Assembly: GCA_002482545.1 (NCBI GenBank)
Contig: DLGF01000012.1
Coordinates: 167,917 to 203,211, forward strand
Origin: Sporomusaceae bacterium UBA7701
Lineage (GTDB): Bacteria; Bacillota; Negativicutes; Sporomusales; UBA7701
DNA: 35,295 bases
Direction of reading: 5' to 3'
Below the pieces are notes generated by a model, which saw only the letters and a list, made by a program, of their open reading frames with translations, ran no database searches and was not told the DNA's origin. Shown here one piece after another: positions 1-7,971 of this stretch. The position numbers and the translations under genes are program-made. The first letter of the stretch is position 1, and every line of letters begins with the position of its first letter.

Positions 1-50
1 CCGGAGGCTTTGCTTGCTGCGGATTCCTCGACCCTTTCGGTTATGAGACA
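1..50 (-). promoter_or_regulatory. Possible truncated c-di-GMP-I (GEMM) riboswitch
   Basis: Read on the minus strand, the window edge ends in GCAAAGCCTCCGG, the same string that occurs in the conserved core of class I cyclic-di-GMP riboswitches, and a CCGAAAGG tetraloop-like element lies about 25 bases before it. It starts right after the degS stop, so it would be the leader of the next leftward gene, outside the window. The usual GGGACGCAAAGC context is not matched and the second half is cut off, so this is a weak call. Confidence 0.25.
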
Positions 51-56
51 GTTCAG

Positions 57-1196
57 CTAGGAGGTTCTAGCGGGAACCTTGATGAATACCTTCGTCCCTT
101 TTCCCTTGTGCGAGGTGATGGAAAACTCCCCGCTCAATAGCGCTACCCGCTCCCGCATCCCCATGATGCCGAAGCTTTCCTCGCCAATGAGTTCGGGATC
201 GGTGTCAAAGCCCTTCCCGTCGTCCTCAACCGAAGCACTGACTATGGTTGTGCGAAAGTCGATCCGGACGAGCACCGACTTTGCCTTGGCGTGTTTTTCC
301 ACATTGTTGAGGGCCTCCTGAATCGTGCGGAACAGCCCGATCTCGATATGGGAGTCAAGCCGTTTTTCTTCGCCGGTGACCCGGATTTCCGCAATAATGT
401 CCGTCCTGTCCTTCAGCGTATCGAGAATCTTCCGCAGAGTCGGCACCAATCCCAAATCATCCAGGGTCATAGGCCGCAGGCCGAAAATTATTTTCCGGAT
501 TTCCTTCAGCACCATCCGTATTTGGCTCTGAAGATCCTTTATCTCCGTTCTGGAGCGCGTCAGATCGGTCTCCAGGAGACGCTCGCACACTTCGGCCCGG
601 AATACGATGTTGGCCATCGCCTGCGCCGGTCCGTCGTGAATTTCCCGGGCCACCCGCCGGCGTTCCTCTTCCTGCGCTTTGATGATCTTAGACGCAAAGG
701 CTTGGCGTTGCTGCATCGATTCAATCTGGTTAAGAACATTTTCCATATGATCGCCTAAGAAGCCTAAAGCAGCGCCTACCTGCCCGACGAGTCCCTCCGC
801 GCGCTGCAGCGTTTCCTTCAGGTTTCGCAGACGAATCTCCAGTTCGTTGCGCTGCCGGCGGAGACTCCGTTCTTGCTCGCGGGCCACGGCAAGCTCAATG
901 CGGACTTTTTCCGCCTCTTCATAGGCTTCGCGCATGTCTTCTTCCTGATAGACCCGAAAATTACGGTGCACTTCCGCCAGCCGGAGCCGGGAGCGGCGCT
1001 CGCGCTTTTCGAGTTCGTCCACCCGAAAAATAATGGTGGTGGTTTCCTGTTTGACCCGCTCCAGGTCTTTTTTCACATTCTCCATCTCACTGCGGGCGGC
1101 TTCGTAAATCTCGTAGATCTGAACCTTGCCCTTTTCCACTGCGGCGATCGTCTGTTTTACTATTTTATCGAGAATTTTGGCGTCAATCTTTGCCAT
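57..1196 (-). CDS. degS: DegS-type sensor histidine kinase
   Basis: Cytoplasmic two-component kinase of the NarL/DegS class. The first 160 or so residues are a charged coiled coil without membrane segments, as in DegS sensor domains. A HisKA_3 dimerisation segment follows with the phospho-acceptor at about H187 in REIHDGPAQ, then an ATPase domain with the N-box QEALNNVEKHA and the G1 motif DDGKGFD. The 379-residue length fits the family. The ATG is preceded by AAGGTGGG. It should phosphorylate a DegU-type regulator, but no such gene lies in the window; the partner may be beyond the left edge. In Bacillus this pair controls motility and secreted enzymes; the target here is unknown. Confidence 0.93.
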   Translation of the reverse strand: MAKIDAKILDKIVKQTIAAVEKGKVQIYEIYEAARSEMENVKKDLERVKQETTTIIFRVDELEKRERRSRLRLAEVHRNFRVYQEEDMREAYEEAEKVRIELAVAREQERSLRRQRNELEIRLRNLKETLQRAEGLVGQVGAALGFLGDHMENVLNQIESMQQRQAFASKIIKAQEEERRRVAREIHDGPAQAMANIVFRAEVCERLLETDLTRSRTEIKDLQSQIRMVLKEIRKIIFGLRPMTLDDLGLVPTLRKILDTLKDRTDIIAEIRVTGEEKRLDSHIEIGLFRTIQEALNNVEKHAKAKSVLVRIDFRTTIVSASVEDDGKGFDTDPELIGEESFGIMGMRERVALLSGEFSITSHKGKGTKVFIKVPARTS

Positions 1197-1273
1197 AGGG
1201 GCCCACCTTAACCGTTTTTTGCTTCATTTCGCCAAGCAATCCGCTATCCCTGCCGCCAGACGACAAAAGTAGG

Positions 1274-2335
1274 CTAAATCCATTTTTGCCGCCGGAAAAA
1301 CAGCAGCATCCCCAGCACAAGACTCAGCATAAGGACAAGGACGGCAGGGTAGCCCCACTCGCACTCCAATTCGGGCATATACTTGAAGTTCATGCCATAG
1401 AGGCCGGTGATAAAAGTAAGAGGAATAAAGATCGTCGAAATAATTGTCAGTACTTTCATGATTTGGTTCATCCGGTTGCTTACGCTCGAAAGGTAGATAT
1501 CCAGCATGCCGGAGACGATATCCCGGTAAGTTTCAAGGGTATCGATGGCCTGAATGACATGATCGTATACATCCCGGATATAGACCAGCGTGGTTTGCTG
1601 GATAAGTTCCGAGTCGCTCCGGCTGAAGACTCCCACAACCTCGCGAAGCGGCCACAGCGCTTTACGGAAGTAAATCATCTCCCGCTTGAGCACATGCAGT
1701 TCCTTGAGGGCGTTCCGGCTCGGATCGGCGACCAGCCCTTCCTCCAGATCCTCCAGCCTTTCGCCCAACTGCTCCAGGACGACATAGTAGTTGTCGACCA
1801 CCACGTCGATCAGGGCATTGGCGAGATAGTCCGCGCCTTCTTTTCGGATTTTTCCCTTTCCGTTGTTGATCCGGTCCCGGATCGGCTTGAACAGGTCCTG
1901 GTCGGTCTCCTGGAAGGTAATTACATAGTCGACCCCGATGATCAGGCTGATCTGCTCGCTTTCCAGCTCATCCGCGGTCAATCCGCGAAAGGCTTTGAGG
2001 ACGATATATAAATAATCGCCGTAGTCTTCCAATTTGGGGCGTTGATCGGTATTGAGGATATCCTCCAGGACGAGGGGATGGATGCGGAACGCGTTTCCGA
2101 CCTTTTCGATCAGCCCGGTCTCGTGGATTCCGCTGATACTGATCCAGGAAACGGCGGCCTCGGCGCGTTGGGAGGTCAACTCTTCCACCTTGCGCACGAT
2201 TTTTTCCTGGAGAGACTCCGAATCATAGCAGACCATTCTGACTTCGGCAGAATGGGTATAGGTATTTCCCACATGCAGCAAGGAGCCGGGAGGCAATCCT
2301 ACTTTCCCGGCCAAATTGCCCCGTCTTCTGGCCAA
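1274..2335 (-). CDS. corA: CorA-type magnesium/cobalt transporter
   Basis: Inner-membrane divalent cation channel of the CorA/MIT family. The long N-terminal part is the soluble funnel domain with helical repeats, and two membrane segments lie at the C terminus. The signature GMN (YGMNF, about residues 314-316) ends the first membrane segment, and the protein closes with a short basic tail, RRQKWI. Length, 353 residues, is usual. The start is TTG, not ATG: GGAGGG lies 6 bases upstream. It lies 77 bases upstream of degS on the same strand, with no clear terminator between them, so cotranscription is possible. MIT proteins can carry Mg, Co, Ni or Zn and the sequence does not settle which. Confidence 0.95.
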   Translation of the reverse strand: MARRRGNLAGKVGLPPGSLLHVGNTYTHSAEVRMVCYDSESLQEKIVRKVEELTSQRAEAAVSWISISGIHETGLIEKVGNAFRIHPLVLEDILNTDQRPKLEDYGDYLYIVLKAFRGLTADELESEQISLIIGVDYVITFQETDQDLFKPIRDRINNGKGKIRKEGADYLANALIDVVVDNYYVVLEQLGERLEDLEEGLVADPSRNALKELHVLKREMIYFRKALWPLREVVGVFSRSDSELIQQTTLVYIRDVYDHVIQAIDTLETYRDIVSGMLDIYLSSVSNRMNQIMKVLTIISTIFIPLTFITGLYGMNFKYMPELECEWGYPAVLVLMLSLVLGMLLFFRRQKWI

Positions 2336-2436
2336 TTGACACCCTCCTTCCGGCTGAAACCGACCTGCTGTTCCCCAGGATTAAATATTCGGTTTTGCCT
2401 TTCATTGTCCTCTATACCGCCGCCAAAAAGCGGAAT

Positions 2437-2454
2437 AGCCGCCCAACGGCGGCT
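2437..2454 (-). terminator. Hairpin after the secreted-protein gene, possible terminator
   Basis: A perfect 7-bp stem AGCCGCC/GGCGGCT with a 4-base loop lies just beyond the stop of the leftward gene at 2460. The U-tract on that strand is poor (a short CTTTTT 10 bases later), so termination would be weak. Confidence 0.4.
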
Positions 2455-2459
2455 AAGCT

Positions 2460-2927
2460 TTACTTAAAGACGGTAAATATGCTGTGTTCCGGGTGCCAGC
2501 CGCGCCGGCCGACGTAGATCTCCCGCGGGTCGATCCGGTGGCCGTCGATGAACAGGTCAAAGGCGAGGCGTTTGCCTTCCTTTATCCGGAAGTCCACCCC
2601 ATCGACGCCGTCTGTGGTGCGAAACCGGAAGGTTATATCATCCCGGTCCCGGTTTACCCGGGAAAAATCGCCGGCTTCCTGCCGCACGCCGCGAACATTA
2701 TAAAATTGGCCGTCGGTGCGGATTACTCCGCTGAAAACATGGCCGCGGCCGGCCGTTGTCGTCCGGACGTGGATGCCGTCCCTATCCTGCCAGATAAAGT
2801 ATCCCCTCGAGTTCCCCGGGCGGTACTCCTGGGGCACTCCGTTGAGCTCCGGCGCTGCGGCCAGAGCGCTTCCCGCCAGGGTTACCCAGACCAGCAGCAT
2901 CAGCATCGCCAGAATGATCCGTTTCAT
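2460..2927 (-). CDS. Secreted protein of unknown function
   Basis: A 155-residue protein with a classical signal peptide: MKRIILAMLMLL, a hydrophobic core, and a likely signal peptidase site after SALA. The mature part is polar and rich in Arg, Asp and Gly, with patterns such as YFIWQDRDGIHVRTTT that suggest a beta-strand domain, and no cysteine. I do not recognise the family. A reading frame extends eight codons upstream to a TTG at 2951, but GAGGAGG sits 10 bases before the ATG at 2927, so that start is preferred. It should be exported to the periplasm or cell surface. Its promoter must lie in the 130-base gap before the decarboxylase terminator. Confidence 0.75.
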   Translation of the reverse strand: MKRIILAMLMLLVWVTLAGSALAAAPELNGVPQEYRPGNSRGYFIWQDRDGIHVRTTTAGRGHVFSGVIRTDGQFYNVRGVRQEAGDFSRVNRDRDDITFRFRTTDGVDGVDFRIKEGKRLAFDLFIDGHRIDPREIYVGRRGWHPEHSIFTVFK

Positions 2928-3009
2928 TGCCAAAATTCCTCCTCTACTCAATGTAGCTTAAGTATGAATGAAAGATATGACAAAGCTGTGACACGCTGGC
3001 AGCTAAGGG

Positions 3010-3040
3010 AAAAAAAGAAAAGCGGGAAAACCCGCTTTTC
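3010..3040 (-). terminator. Rho-independent terminator of the decarboxylase gene
   Basis: A perfect 10-bp stem GAAAAGCGGG/CCCGCTTTTC (3017-3026 with 3031-3040) is followed on the minus strand by seven U residues. It lies 27 bases past the decarboxylase stop. Confidence 0.92.
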
Positions 3041-3066
3041 TGTCGATACATTTTTTATCAATATCA

Positions 3067-4233
3067 TTAGCCCACCGCGGCCAATTCGACGGCTGCCGGC
3101 ATTTCAGCCCGCGCTTCTTCCCAAACGATGATCGGGGCCTTGCCAAAACCGTTGAAGGTGGTCGCCGAAGCCGAGGTATAGGCGCCGCAGTTCGGAACAA
3201 GAATCAAGTCGTCGACTGCCAGGGGAACAGTCATTTTGTCGCGGAACATAATGTCCAGCGAATCGCAGCTCGGGCCGGCAAAAGTAGCCGGAATGAACTG
3301 CCCCTGCCGGAAGGTTTCGAGATGGAAATCCCAGTGGTCAAAGATAACCCCGGAGAACGTTCCGTAGAGTCCTTCGTCCAGGAAGTACCACTGCTGGTTA
3401 TTGCGGATCTGGGTGCCAATGACCCGGGTGATGAGGTTGGTGGTGGTTCCGCAAATAAACCGGCCCGGCTCAGCCCATAGTTCGGTATGGGGAAAGTTTT
3501 GCGCCAGGGCTTTGCTGATCTTGCCGGTCATGGCGACGACATCGATATTTTCCTGAGGCGTGGGAATCGGGAAACCGCCCCCGATGTCGAGAACCCGCAG
3601 GGCGAAGCCCTCGGCCGCGGCAGCTTCAAACAACCGGCGGAAAACCTGGATCGCCTCGAGATAAGCATCCGCGCTGGGCGACTGACTGCCCACATGGAAG
3701 CACAGTCCCGCGACATCCAGTCCGTGCTGGCGGGCGACCTGCAAGAGATGCAGCGCTTCGTCGGGATGAGCGCCGAACTTTTTGTTCAAATCGACCAGCG
3801 CCCTAGGATTGTCTACGCGGACCCGCAGCAGCACCGTTCCGCCGGGAATCGCCTGAGCGATGCGGCTGATTTCATGCTCGCTGTCAAAGGTAAACTTATG
3901 CACGCCGGTGCGGCGGGCAACCGCCAAGCCGCTGGCGGTTTTCACAGGATTGGCGTAAATAATGCGTTCAGGATCGACGCCCATTGAAGCCAGATCCATC
4001 ATTTCTCCGTCAGAGGCAACATCGAAGCAGGAGCCCATATCGGCAAGGGCCTTCACAAGACGCCTGTCGGGGTTCGCCTTTACAGCGTAATGCAGCTTAA
4101 CGCCAGGCAGGTGCTCGGTAAGAAATCGGTAATTGGACTGAACCTGTTCCAGAGATAAAACCAATAGAGGCGTACCGTAGCGTTCGGCCAACCATTCCAT
4201 AGCCGGCCGGGTGAGTTTGAAATAATTTTGCAT
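3067..4233 (-). CDS. PLP-dependent lysine/ornithine decarboxylase (fold type III)
   Basis: Converts lysine to cadaverine and/or ornithine to putrescine with PLP in the cytoplasm. The alanine-racemase-like barrel carries the PLP lysine at about K52 in YAVKANP, the glycine loop DIGGGFP (217-222), EPGR (255-258) and the second-subunit cysteine C323 in GPSCD. It strongly resembles, from memory, the Selenomonas ruminantium bifunctional enzyme over its whole length (388 versus about 393 residues). In that relative, cadaverine is linked to peptidoglycan and anchors the outer membrane, so a cell-wall role is plausible. The segment before K52 reads VKLHYAV, unlike either the Selenomonas AGV or the eukaryotic VTP, so substrate preference is open. 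The gene has its own promoter and terminator. Confidence 0.93.
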   Translation of the reverse strand: MQNYFKLTRPAMEWLAERYGTPLLVLSLEQVQSNYRFLTEHLPGVKLHYAVKANPDRRLVKALADMGSCFDVASDGEMMDLASMGVDPERIIYANPVKTASGLAVARRTGVHKFTFDSEHEISRIAQAIPGGTVLLRVRVDNPRALVDLNKKFGAHPDEALHLLQVARQHGLDVAGLCFHVGSQSPSADAYLEAIQVFRRLFEAAAAEGFALRVLDIGGGFPIPTPQENIDVVAMTGKISKALAQNFPHTELWAEPGRFICGTTTNLITRVIGTQIRNNQQWYFLDEGLYGTFSGVIFDHWDFHLETFRQGQFIPATFAGPSCDSLDIMFRDKMTVPLAVDDLILVPNCGAYTSASATTFNGFGKAPIIVWEEARAEMPAAVELAAVG

Positions 4234-4274
4234 CGCCAGCCACCTGCCTTTCTATCCCCAAAAGATACGATATG

Positions 4275-4302
4275 ATTTTACCATAAATGCGCGAAAGTGC
4301 AA
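4275..4302 (-). promoter_or_regulatory. Sigma-A-type promoter of the decarboxylase gene
   Basis: On the minus strand TTGCAC is followed after 16 bases by TAAAAT, 42 bases before the decarboxylase ATG. Confidence 0.65.
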
Positions 4303-4325
4303 GGAAAAAATTGTTCCGCCGGACG

Positions 4326-4356
4326 AAAACAAAGCCAACCGTTTCCGGTTGGCTTT
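4326..4356 (-). terminator. Rho-independent terminator of the flavodiiron gene
   Basis: An 11-bp perfect stem AAAGCCAACCG/CGGTTGGCTTT (4331-4341 with 4346-4356) lies 13 bases after the leftward stop codon, followed by GTTTTCG. The stem itself ends in U residues. Confidence 0.85.
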
Positions 4357-4368
4357 AAAAGCAAATTA

Positions 4369-5556
4369 TTATAATTTTTCAGCAAATTCCCGGCCATAAC
4401 GGACACAAGCGTCAAGCGCCTGCTCATCCGGGCTCCAAAGCTCCCTGAGGCCGTCGTCCATGACGGCGAAACCGCTTTCCCGCAGCATCCCGGCAATGAC
4501 TTTGGCGGATTCGCCGCTCCAGCCATAGGCGCCAAAGGCCGCCGCCTTTTTATTTTTGAAGCTCAGTCCCTTGATCTCTTCCATAATCCCGGCAGTCGAC
4601 GACAGCACACCGCGGTTGACGGTCGGAGACCCTACGAGAATGCCCTTGGATTTGAAGACTTCGGCAATGATTTCCGTCTTGTCGGAACGGGCGGAATTAT
4701 ACAGCTTGACGGTCACCGTCCCGTCCTGCTGCCGGATACCGTCGGCGATCGCTTCGGCCATGCGGCGGGTGCCGTTCCACATCGTGTCGTAGATGATGGT
4801 AATCTGGTTCTCCTGATAATCGGCGGCCCACTTGGTATAGGCCTCGACAATCTGCAGCGGGTTGTCGCGCCAGATGATGCCATGGCTGGGACAAATCATG
4901 GTCAGCGGCAGATTCAGGCCGAGGATTTCCTTGATCTTCTTGTCGACCAGCTTGCTGAAGGGATTGAGGATATTGGCGTAATATTTGGTTGCCTCCTGGT
5001 AAAGCTCGCTCTGATCGACCGCGTCATTGAACGGCCTTTCCGAGGCAAAATGCTGGCCGAAAGCGTCATTGCTGAATAAAATGCTGTCGCCGGTCAGGTA
5101 GGCCATCATATTGTCCGGCCAATGAAGCATCGCCGCTTCGATAAATATCAGCTCACGCGCCCCCAGGCTCAGGCGGTCGCCGGTCTTGACCGGGCGGAAA
5201 TCCCAGTCCTGATGATATTGTCCTTTTATGGATTTGACGGCGTTGGCCGTGCAGTAAATCGGCGTATTGGGGATTTCCCGCATCAGTTCGGGCAACGCCC
5301 CGCTGTGATCGACTTCGCCGTGCAGGGCGACGATATAGTCGATCTTGTTCAGATCGATTTCTTCCTTCAGCTTGGCGACAAACTCTTTGGCAAAGGGCGC
5401 CCAGACGGTATCGATGAGCACCGTCTTCTCGTCCCGGACCAGATACGCATTGTAGCTGGAGCCGCGCCGGGTGGAGTACTCCTCGCCGTGGAAATGCCTG
5501 AGTTCCCAGTCGATTTTGCCGACCCAGGTAATGGTATCCTTTATCTCGAAGCTCAT
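4369..5556 (-). CDS. fprA: Flavodiiron protein (A-type flavoprotein, oxygen or NO reductase)
   Basis: Cytoplasmic enzyme that reduces O2 to water or NO to N2O at a diiron centre, a standard defence in anaerobes. The N-terminal metallo-beta-lactamase domain keeps the iron ligands H79, E81, D83 and H84 (HGEVDH), H145, D164 and H225. A flavodoxin domain starts near residue 252 with the FMN phosphate loop YDTMWNGTRRMAEAI. The 395-residue size is that of class A proteins with no extra redox domain, so it needs an external rubredoxin or F420-type donor. The ATG has AAGGAGGAG just upstream. The leader holds a direct repeat (see 5585-5618). Whether O2 or NO is preferred cannot be read from sequence. 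Confidence 0.96.
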   Translation of the reverse strand: MSFEIKDTITWVGKIDWELRHFHGEEYSTRRGSSYNAYLVRDEKTVLIDTVWAPFAKEFVAKLKEEIDLNKIDYIVALHGEVDHSGALPELMREIPNTPIYCTANAVKSIKGQYHQDWDFRPVKTGDRLSLGARELIFIEAAMLHWPDNMMAYLTGDSILFSNDAFGQHFASERPFNDAVDQSELYQEATKYYANILNPFSKLVDKKIKEILGLNLPLTMICPSHGIIWRDNPLQIVEAYTKWAADYQENQITIIYDTMWNGTRRMAEAIADGIRQQDGTVTVKLYNSARSDKTEIIAEVFKSKGILVGSPTVNRGVLSSTAGIMEEIKGLSFKNKKAAAFGAYGWSGESAKVIAGMLRESGFAVMDDGLRELWSPDEQALDACVRYGREFAEKL

Positions 5557-5584
5557 AACTTCTCCTCCTTTTATCCGACTAAAT

Positions 5585-5618
5585 CAACTAATTAATAATT
5601 ATTTTCGCCAACTAATTA
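5585..5618. repeat. Direct repeat in the flavodiiron gene leader
   Basis: CAACTAATTA occurs at 5585-5594 and again at 5609-5618, 24 bases apart, in a very AT-rich stretch that also contains the palindrome AATAATTATT. This lies 30-60 bases upstream of the fprA start codon, so a regulator-binding site is plausible. I do not recognise the motif. Confidence 0.4.
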
Positions 5619-5686
5619 TTTTTTCCTCCTTGCTAAAGATAATTTTTCCATCATGGGGATGGGCTTGGTCCAAAATCTTTAGCCGC

Positions 5687-6328
5687 TTACGGCCAGCCGG
5701 CAAGCAGACCGCTGATATTCTCCCGGGCGGCCCGTTCGTAGCGTTCGTGGAAATAAGCGGTATAATATATGGAAGATCGTGCCAAGAAAGCTTCCAGAAC
5801 GGTCCGCCGTTGCCGCCGGTAGGCCGGCTGCGGCAAAAAGGAGAATTCCTGGCGGATGCCGTCCTCGTAGGCGGCAAAAGCCTCCGGCGGATACCCCAGA
5901 ACCGCCAGGTCGATATCCAGCAAAAAGGCGGCATCCCGGTCCGTTGGCGCGTCAGAGTGCGTGGTCGCCAAGATAAGCGCAGCGATCGAAGCGGCAAAAT
6001 CACTTGATCCCCTGAGCTGCAGCGCATAGCTGCGGGCGGCGGCGGCGCTGATTGCTTCATTGGCGGCCGATCCCGGCTCGTATACCAGGTCGTGCAGCCA
6101 CAGCGCCAATTCGACAGCGGCGGCGTCCTGCAGTTGATCCCGGACTCCGGCCAATTCGTTCAGGACCTGGATGAGATGCCTGCCGCCATGGTAGTGGCGG
6201 CCCGGATGCTCATACCCGCCGAGGATCGTCGCGTAAATGCCCGGAGCGGCCTGTCCGCAGCCCAGCCGCGTCAGCAGGCTGTCCCAGCGTTTTTTCAGGT
6301 CCTCATATTCCTGCCCTGAAATAGCCAT
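5687..6328 (-). CDS. HD-superfamily metal-dependent phosphohydrolase (COG4339-like)
   Basis: A 213-residue cytoplasmic HD-domain protein resembling the COG4339 group of uncharacterised predicted phosphohydrolases. Candidate metal ligands are in RHYHGGRHL, the central HD pair in LWLHDLVYEP, a later THSDAP and DIDLAVLG. The substrate is unknown. A GTG two codons upstream (6334) overlaps the stop of the preceding gene, but GGGGAG is only 3 bases from it and 9 bases from the ATG at 6328, so the ATG is preferred. The gene follows the NRDE gene with a 2-base gap, so the two are probably translated from one mRNA. Confidence 0.82.
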   Translation of the reverse strand: MAISGQEYEDLKKRWDSLLTRLGCGQAAPGIYATILGGYEHPGRHYHGGRHLIQVLNELAGVRDQLQDAAAVELALWLHDLVYEPGSAANEAISAAAARSYALQLRGSSDFAASIAALILATTHSDAPTDRDAAFLLDIDLAVLGYPPEAFAAYEDGIRQEFSFLPQPAYRRQRRTVLEAFLARSSIYYTAYFHERYERAARENISGLLAGWP

Positions 6329-6330
6329 CT

Positions 6331-7122
6331 TCACTCGCTCCCCGCAGTGGCCGGGTCAGCGGGAGTTTCCTCCTCCCCGATGACAAACCCGAAAGCGCTG
6401 TCCCGTCCGGCGGCCCGCTCGACAACCGACACGCGGCCGGTGTCGGCGACCGTGAGGACGGTGGACGCCCGCGTGCCGTAATCGGTTCCTGCAATATAGA
6501 TCGGCGCCAGCATCCGCTCCCGCTCCAGACCCACCCCCGTATCCGGCAGCGCTTCGTCCGGCGGAGCGGACCGGTCGGCCAGGATGGCCAGGAGCGGTTC
6601 CGGAGCAACCGCGGCGGTCCCGGCAAGATACTCCGTAAACTCTGCCTTAGCCTTACTGACTTTGGGCCAGGGGGTGTCCAGGAGATGATTGCTGAGGCCG
6701 TAAACGCCGGGCTCAATCCGGACGGGCCGGCCTGTCCTGTTGGAATAGTACCAGAGGCTGCCGCCATCTCCCACCAGCAGGTTGAACCCGTTATACGCCG
6801 AATCCTTCCGGCTGATATCCCGGAGATACTGCTCCGGCTCTGCCGTCCCCTGCAAAAAAGCGCCGACCAGCTCGCCCCTCGACCGGCGACCGGCCTTCAT
6901 CCGGGACGGATCGCGAAAATTGGTGAGCGCCGCAAACCGGCCGGTCCGGGTTATTCCCAGCCAGGTCCCCATTTCCTGCAGGTCGCGTCCGGCAAGGATA
7001 GCGGGAGCATCCCGCCAAAACGAGGCCGCCGCGGTCGGACGCCCGTAATATTCATCGCGGTTGGCGGCGACGATCAGCCGGTACCCCGGCTGATGGCAAT
7101 AGGCAAATACGATCAAGCACAC
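6331..7122 (-). CDS. NRDE (TANGO2-like) family protein
   Basis: A 263-residue protein of the NRDE family, named after the motif seen here in AANRDEYYGRPT. The biochemical role in bacteria is unsettled; the eukaryotic relative TANGO2 has been linked to haem handling and metabolism. The frame is open to 7251, but family members begin with Met-Cys. Here a GTG at 7122 gives MCLIVFAYC and has GGAG 8 bases upstream, so I start there. Cys2 then resembles the N-terminal nucleophile of Ntn hydrolases, an inference from position only. It is probably the first gene of a two-gene operon with the HD hydrolase. Confidence 0.85.
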   Translation of the reverse strand: MCLIVFAYCHQPGYRLIVAANRDEYYGRPTAAASFWRDAPAILAGRDLQEMGTWLGITRTGRFAALTNFRDPSRMKAGRRSRGELVGAFLQGTAEPEQYLRDISRKDSAYNGFNLLVGDGGSLWYYSNRTGRPVRIEPGVYGLSNHLLDTPWPKVSKAKAEFTEYLAGTAAVAPEPLLAILADRSAPPDEALPDTGVGLERERMLAPIYIAGTDYGTRASTVLTVADTGRVSVVERAAGRDSAFGFVIGEEETPADPATAGSE

Positions 7123-7178
7123 TGCGGTTTCTCCATTCTGACATTGATAACCTGGGATGCCTGCCTTACAGTTCCTTC

Positions 7179-7208
7179 TTAATTCTTTCCATCTTAATTC
7201 TTTCCATC
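7179..7208. repeat. Two tandem 15-bp copies upstream of the NRDE gene
   Basis: TTAATTCTTTCCATC occurs twice head to tail, exactly, at 7179-7193 and 7194-7208. It lies 57-86 bases upstream of the NRDE start and may be an operator or a recent slip-strand duplication. Confidence 0.6.
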
Positions 7209-7299
7209 CCTGCAGCTTATTTTCCTCTCCCCAGGCGAGGTCTATCGGCATTGGCTCCCCGCAGCCAGGAAGCGGCTGTGCCGGCTAGCATAAAATGGA

Positions 7300-7328
7300 T
7301 TGACAGAGCGTCCGGTCTGCGTTATCAT
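7300..7328 (+). promoter_or_regulatory. Sigma-A promoter of the CecR-ABC export operon
   Basis: TTGACA (7300-7305) and TATCAT (7323-7328) are spaced by exactly 17 bases, 44 bases upstream of the TetR-family start. Confidence 0.88.
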
Positions 7329-7334
7329 TAAAAC

Positions 7335-7355
7335 AAACGTTTAAATCAATCGTTT
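7335..7355. promoter_or_regulatory. Inverted repeat, probable operator of the TetR-family regulator
   Basis: AAACG (7335-7339) and CGTTT (7351-7355) form an inverted repeat, and AAACGTTT (7335-7342) is itself a palindrome. It covers the expected transcription start just after the -10 box, the usual place for TetR-family autorepression. No binding data; inferred from position and symmetry. Confidence 0.5.
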
Positions 7356-7371
7356 ATTTCGGAGGTATGCC

Positions 7372-7971
7372 ATGGAACAGGATATGCGCACCAAATTAAT
7401 TGAAGCTGCAACCCCGTTGTTCGCCAAGAGGGGCTTTGCCGCCGTATCCATCCGCGAACTGGCCAAGGCGGCGGATGTCAATGTGGCCGCTATTTCCTAT
7501 TATTTCGGCGGTAAAGAGGGGCTCTATACGGCGGTGCTTGAGCACCAGTTCGCGCCAATTGCCGAGAAACAGGCTTGGCTTGCCCAAAATTCACCCCAGT
7601 CGGGAGAAGAACGCCTCCTCCTATATGCCCAGGCGGTTCCCGCCGTCCATGGCCAACGCCCCTTTCTCATCCGGTTTATGCATGCCGAGATGATCAACCC
7701 GACCATCTGCTTTGAAGCCGTCGTGAAAAAATACATTACCGGCTTATTTTTGTTCCTCTCCCGGGCGATAGCCGACGGCGTCGCCGCCGGCGAGTTCAAG
7801 CCCGGCATCAATCCGGGCCAGGCGGCCCTCAGCCTTGCCGGAATCCTCAACTTTTACTTTATCGCCAAGCCGCTCGCCCAAAGCCTCTTGGCCGGCTGCT
7901 CGGACCAAGAATTCGTCGAACAATCCTTTCGCATCTATCTAGACGGCATTAGGAGGGATGACCATGCGTAA
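7372..7971 (+). CDS. TetR-family transcriptional regulator, CecR-like
   Basis: A 199-residue DNA-binding repressor. The N-terminal TetR helix-turn-helix is clear (AKRGFAAVSIRELAKAADVNVAAISYYFG is the conserved region, residues 18-46). The C-terminal ligand domain resembles the CecR/YbhH group. In E. coli CecR sits beside an HlyD-ABC exporter of the ybhGFSR type, and the same gene order follows here, so it probably represses this operon and answers to a toxic compound. The ATG has GGAGG 6 bases upstream. Its end overlaps the next gene by 8 bases, indicating coupled translation. The inducer is unknown. Confidence 0.9.
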   Translation: MEQDMRTKLIEAATPLFAKRGFAAVSIRELAKAADVNVAAISYYFGGKEGLYTAVLEHQFAPIAEKQAWLAQNSPQSGEERLLLYAQAVPAVHGQRPFLIRFMHAEMINPTICFEAVVKKYITGLFLFLSRAIADGVAAGEFKPGINPGQAALSLAGILNFYFIAKPLAQSLLAGCSDQEFVEQSFRIYLDGIRRDDHA

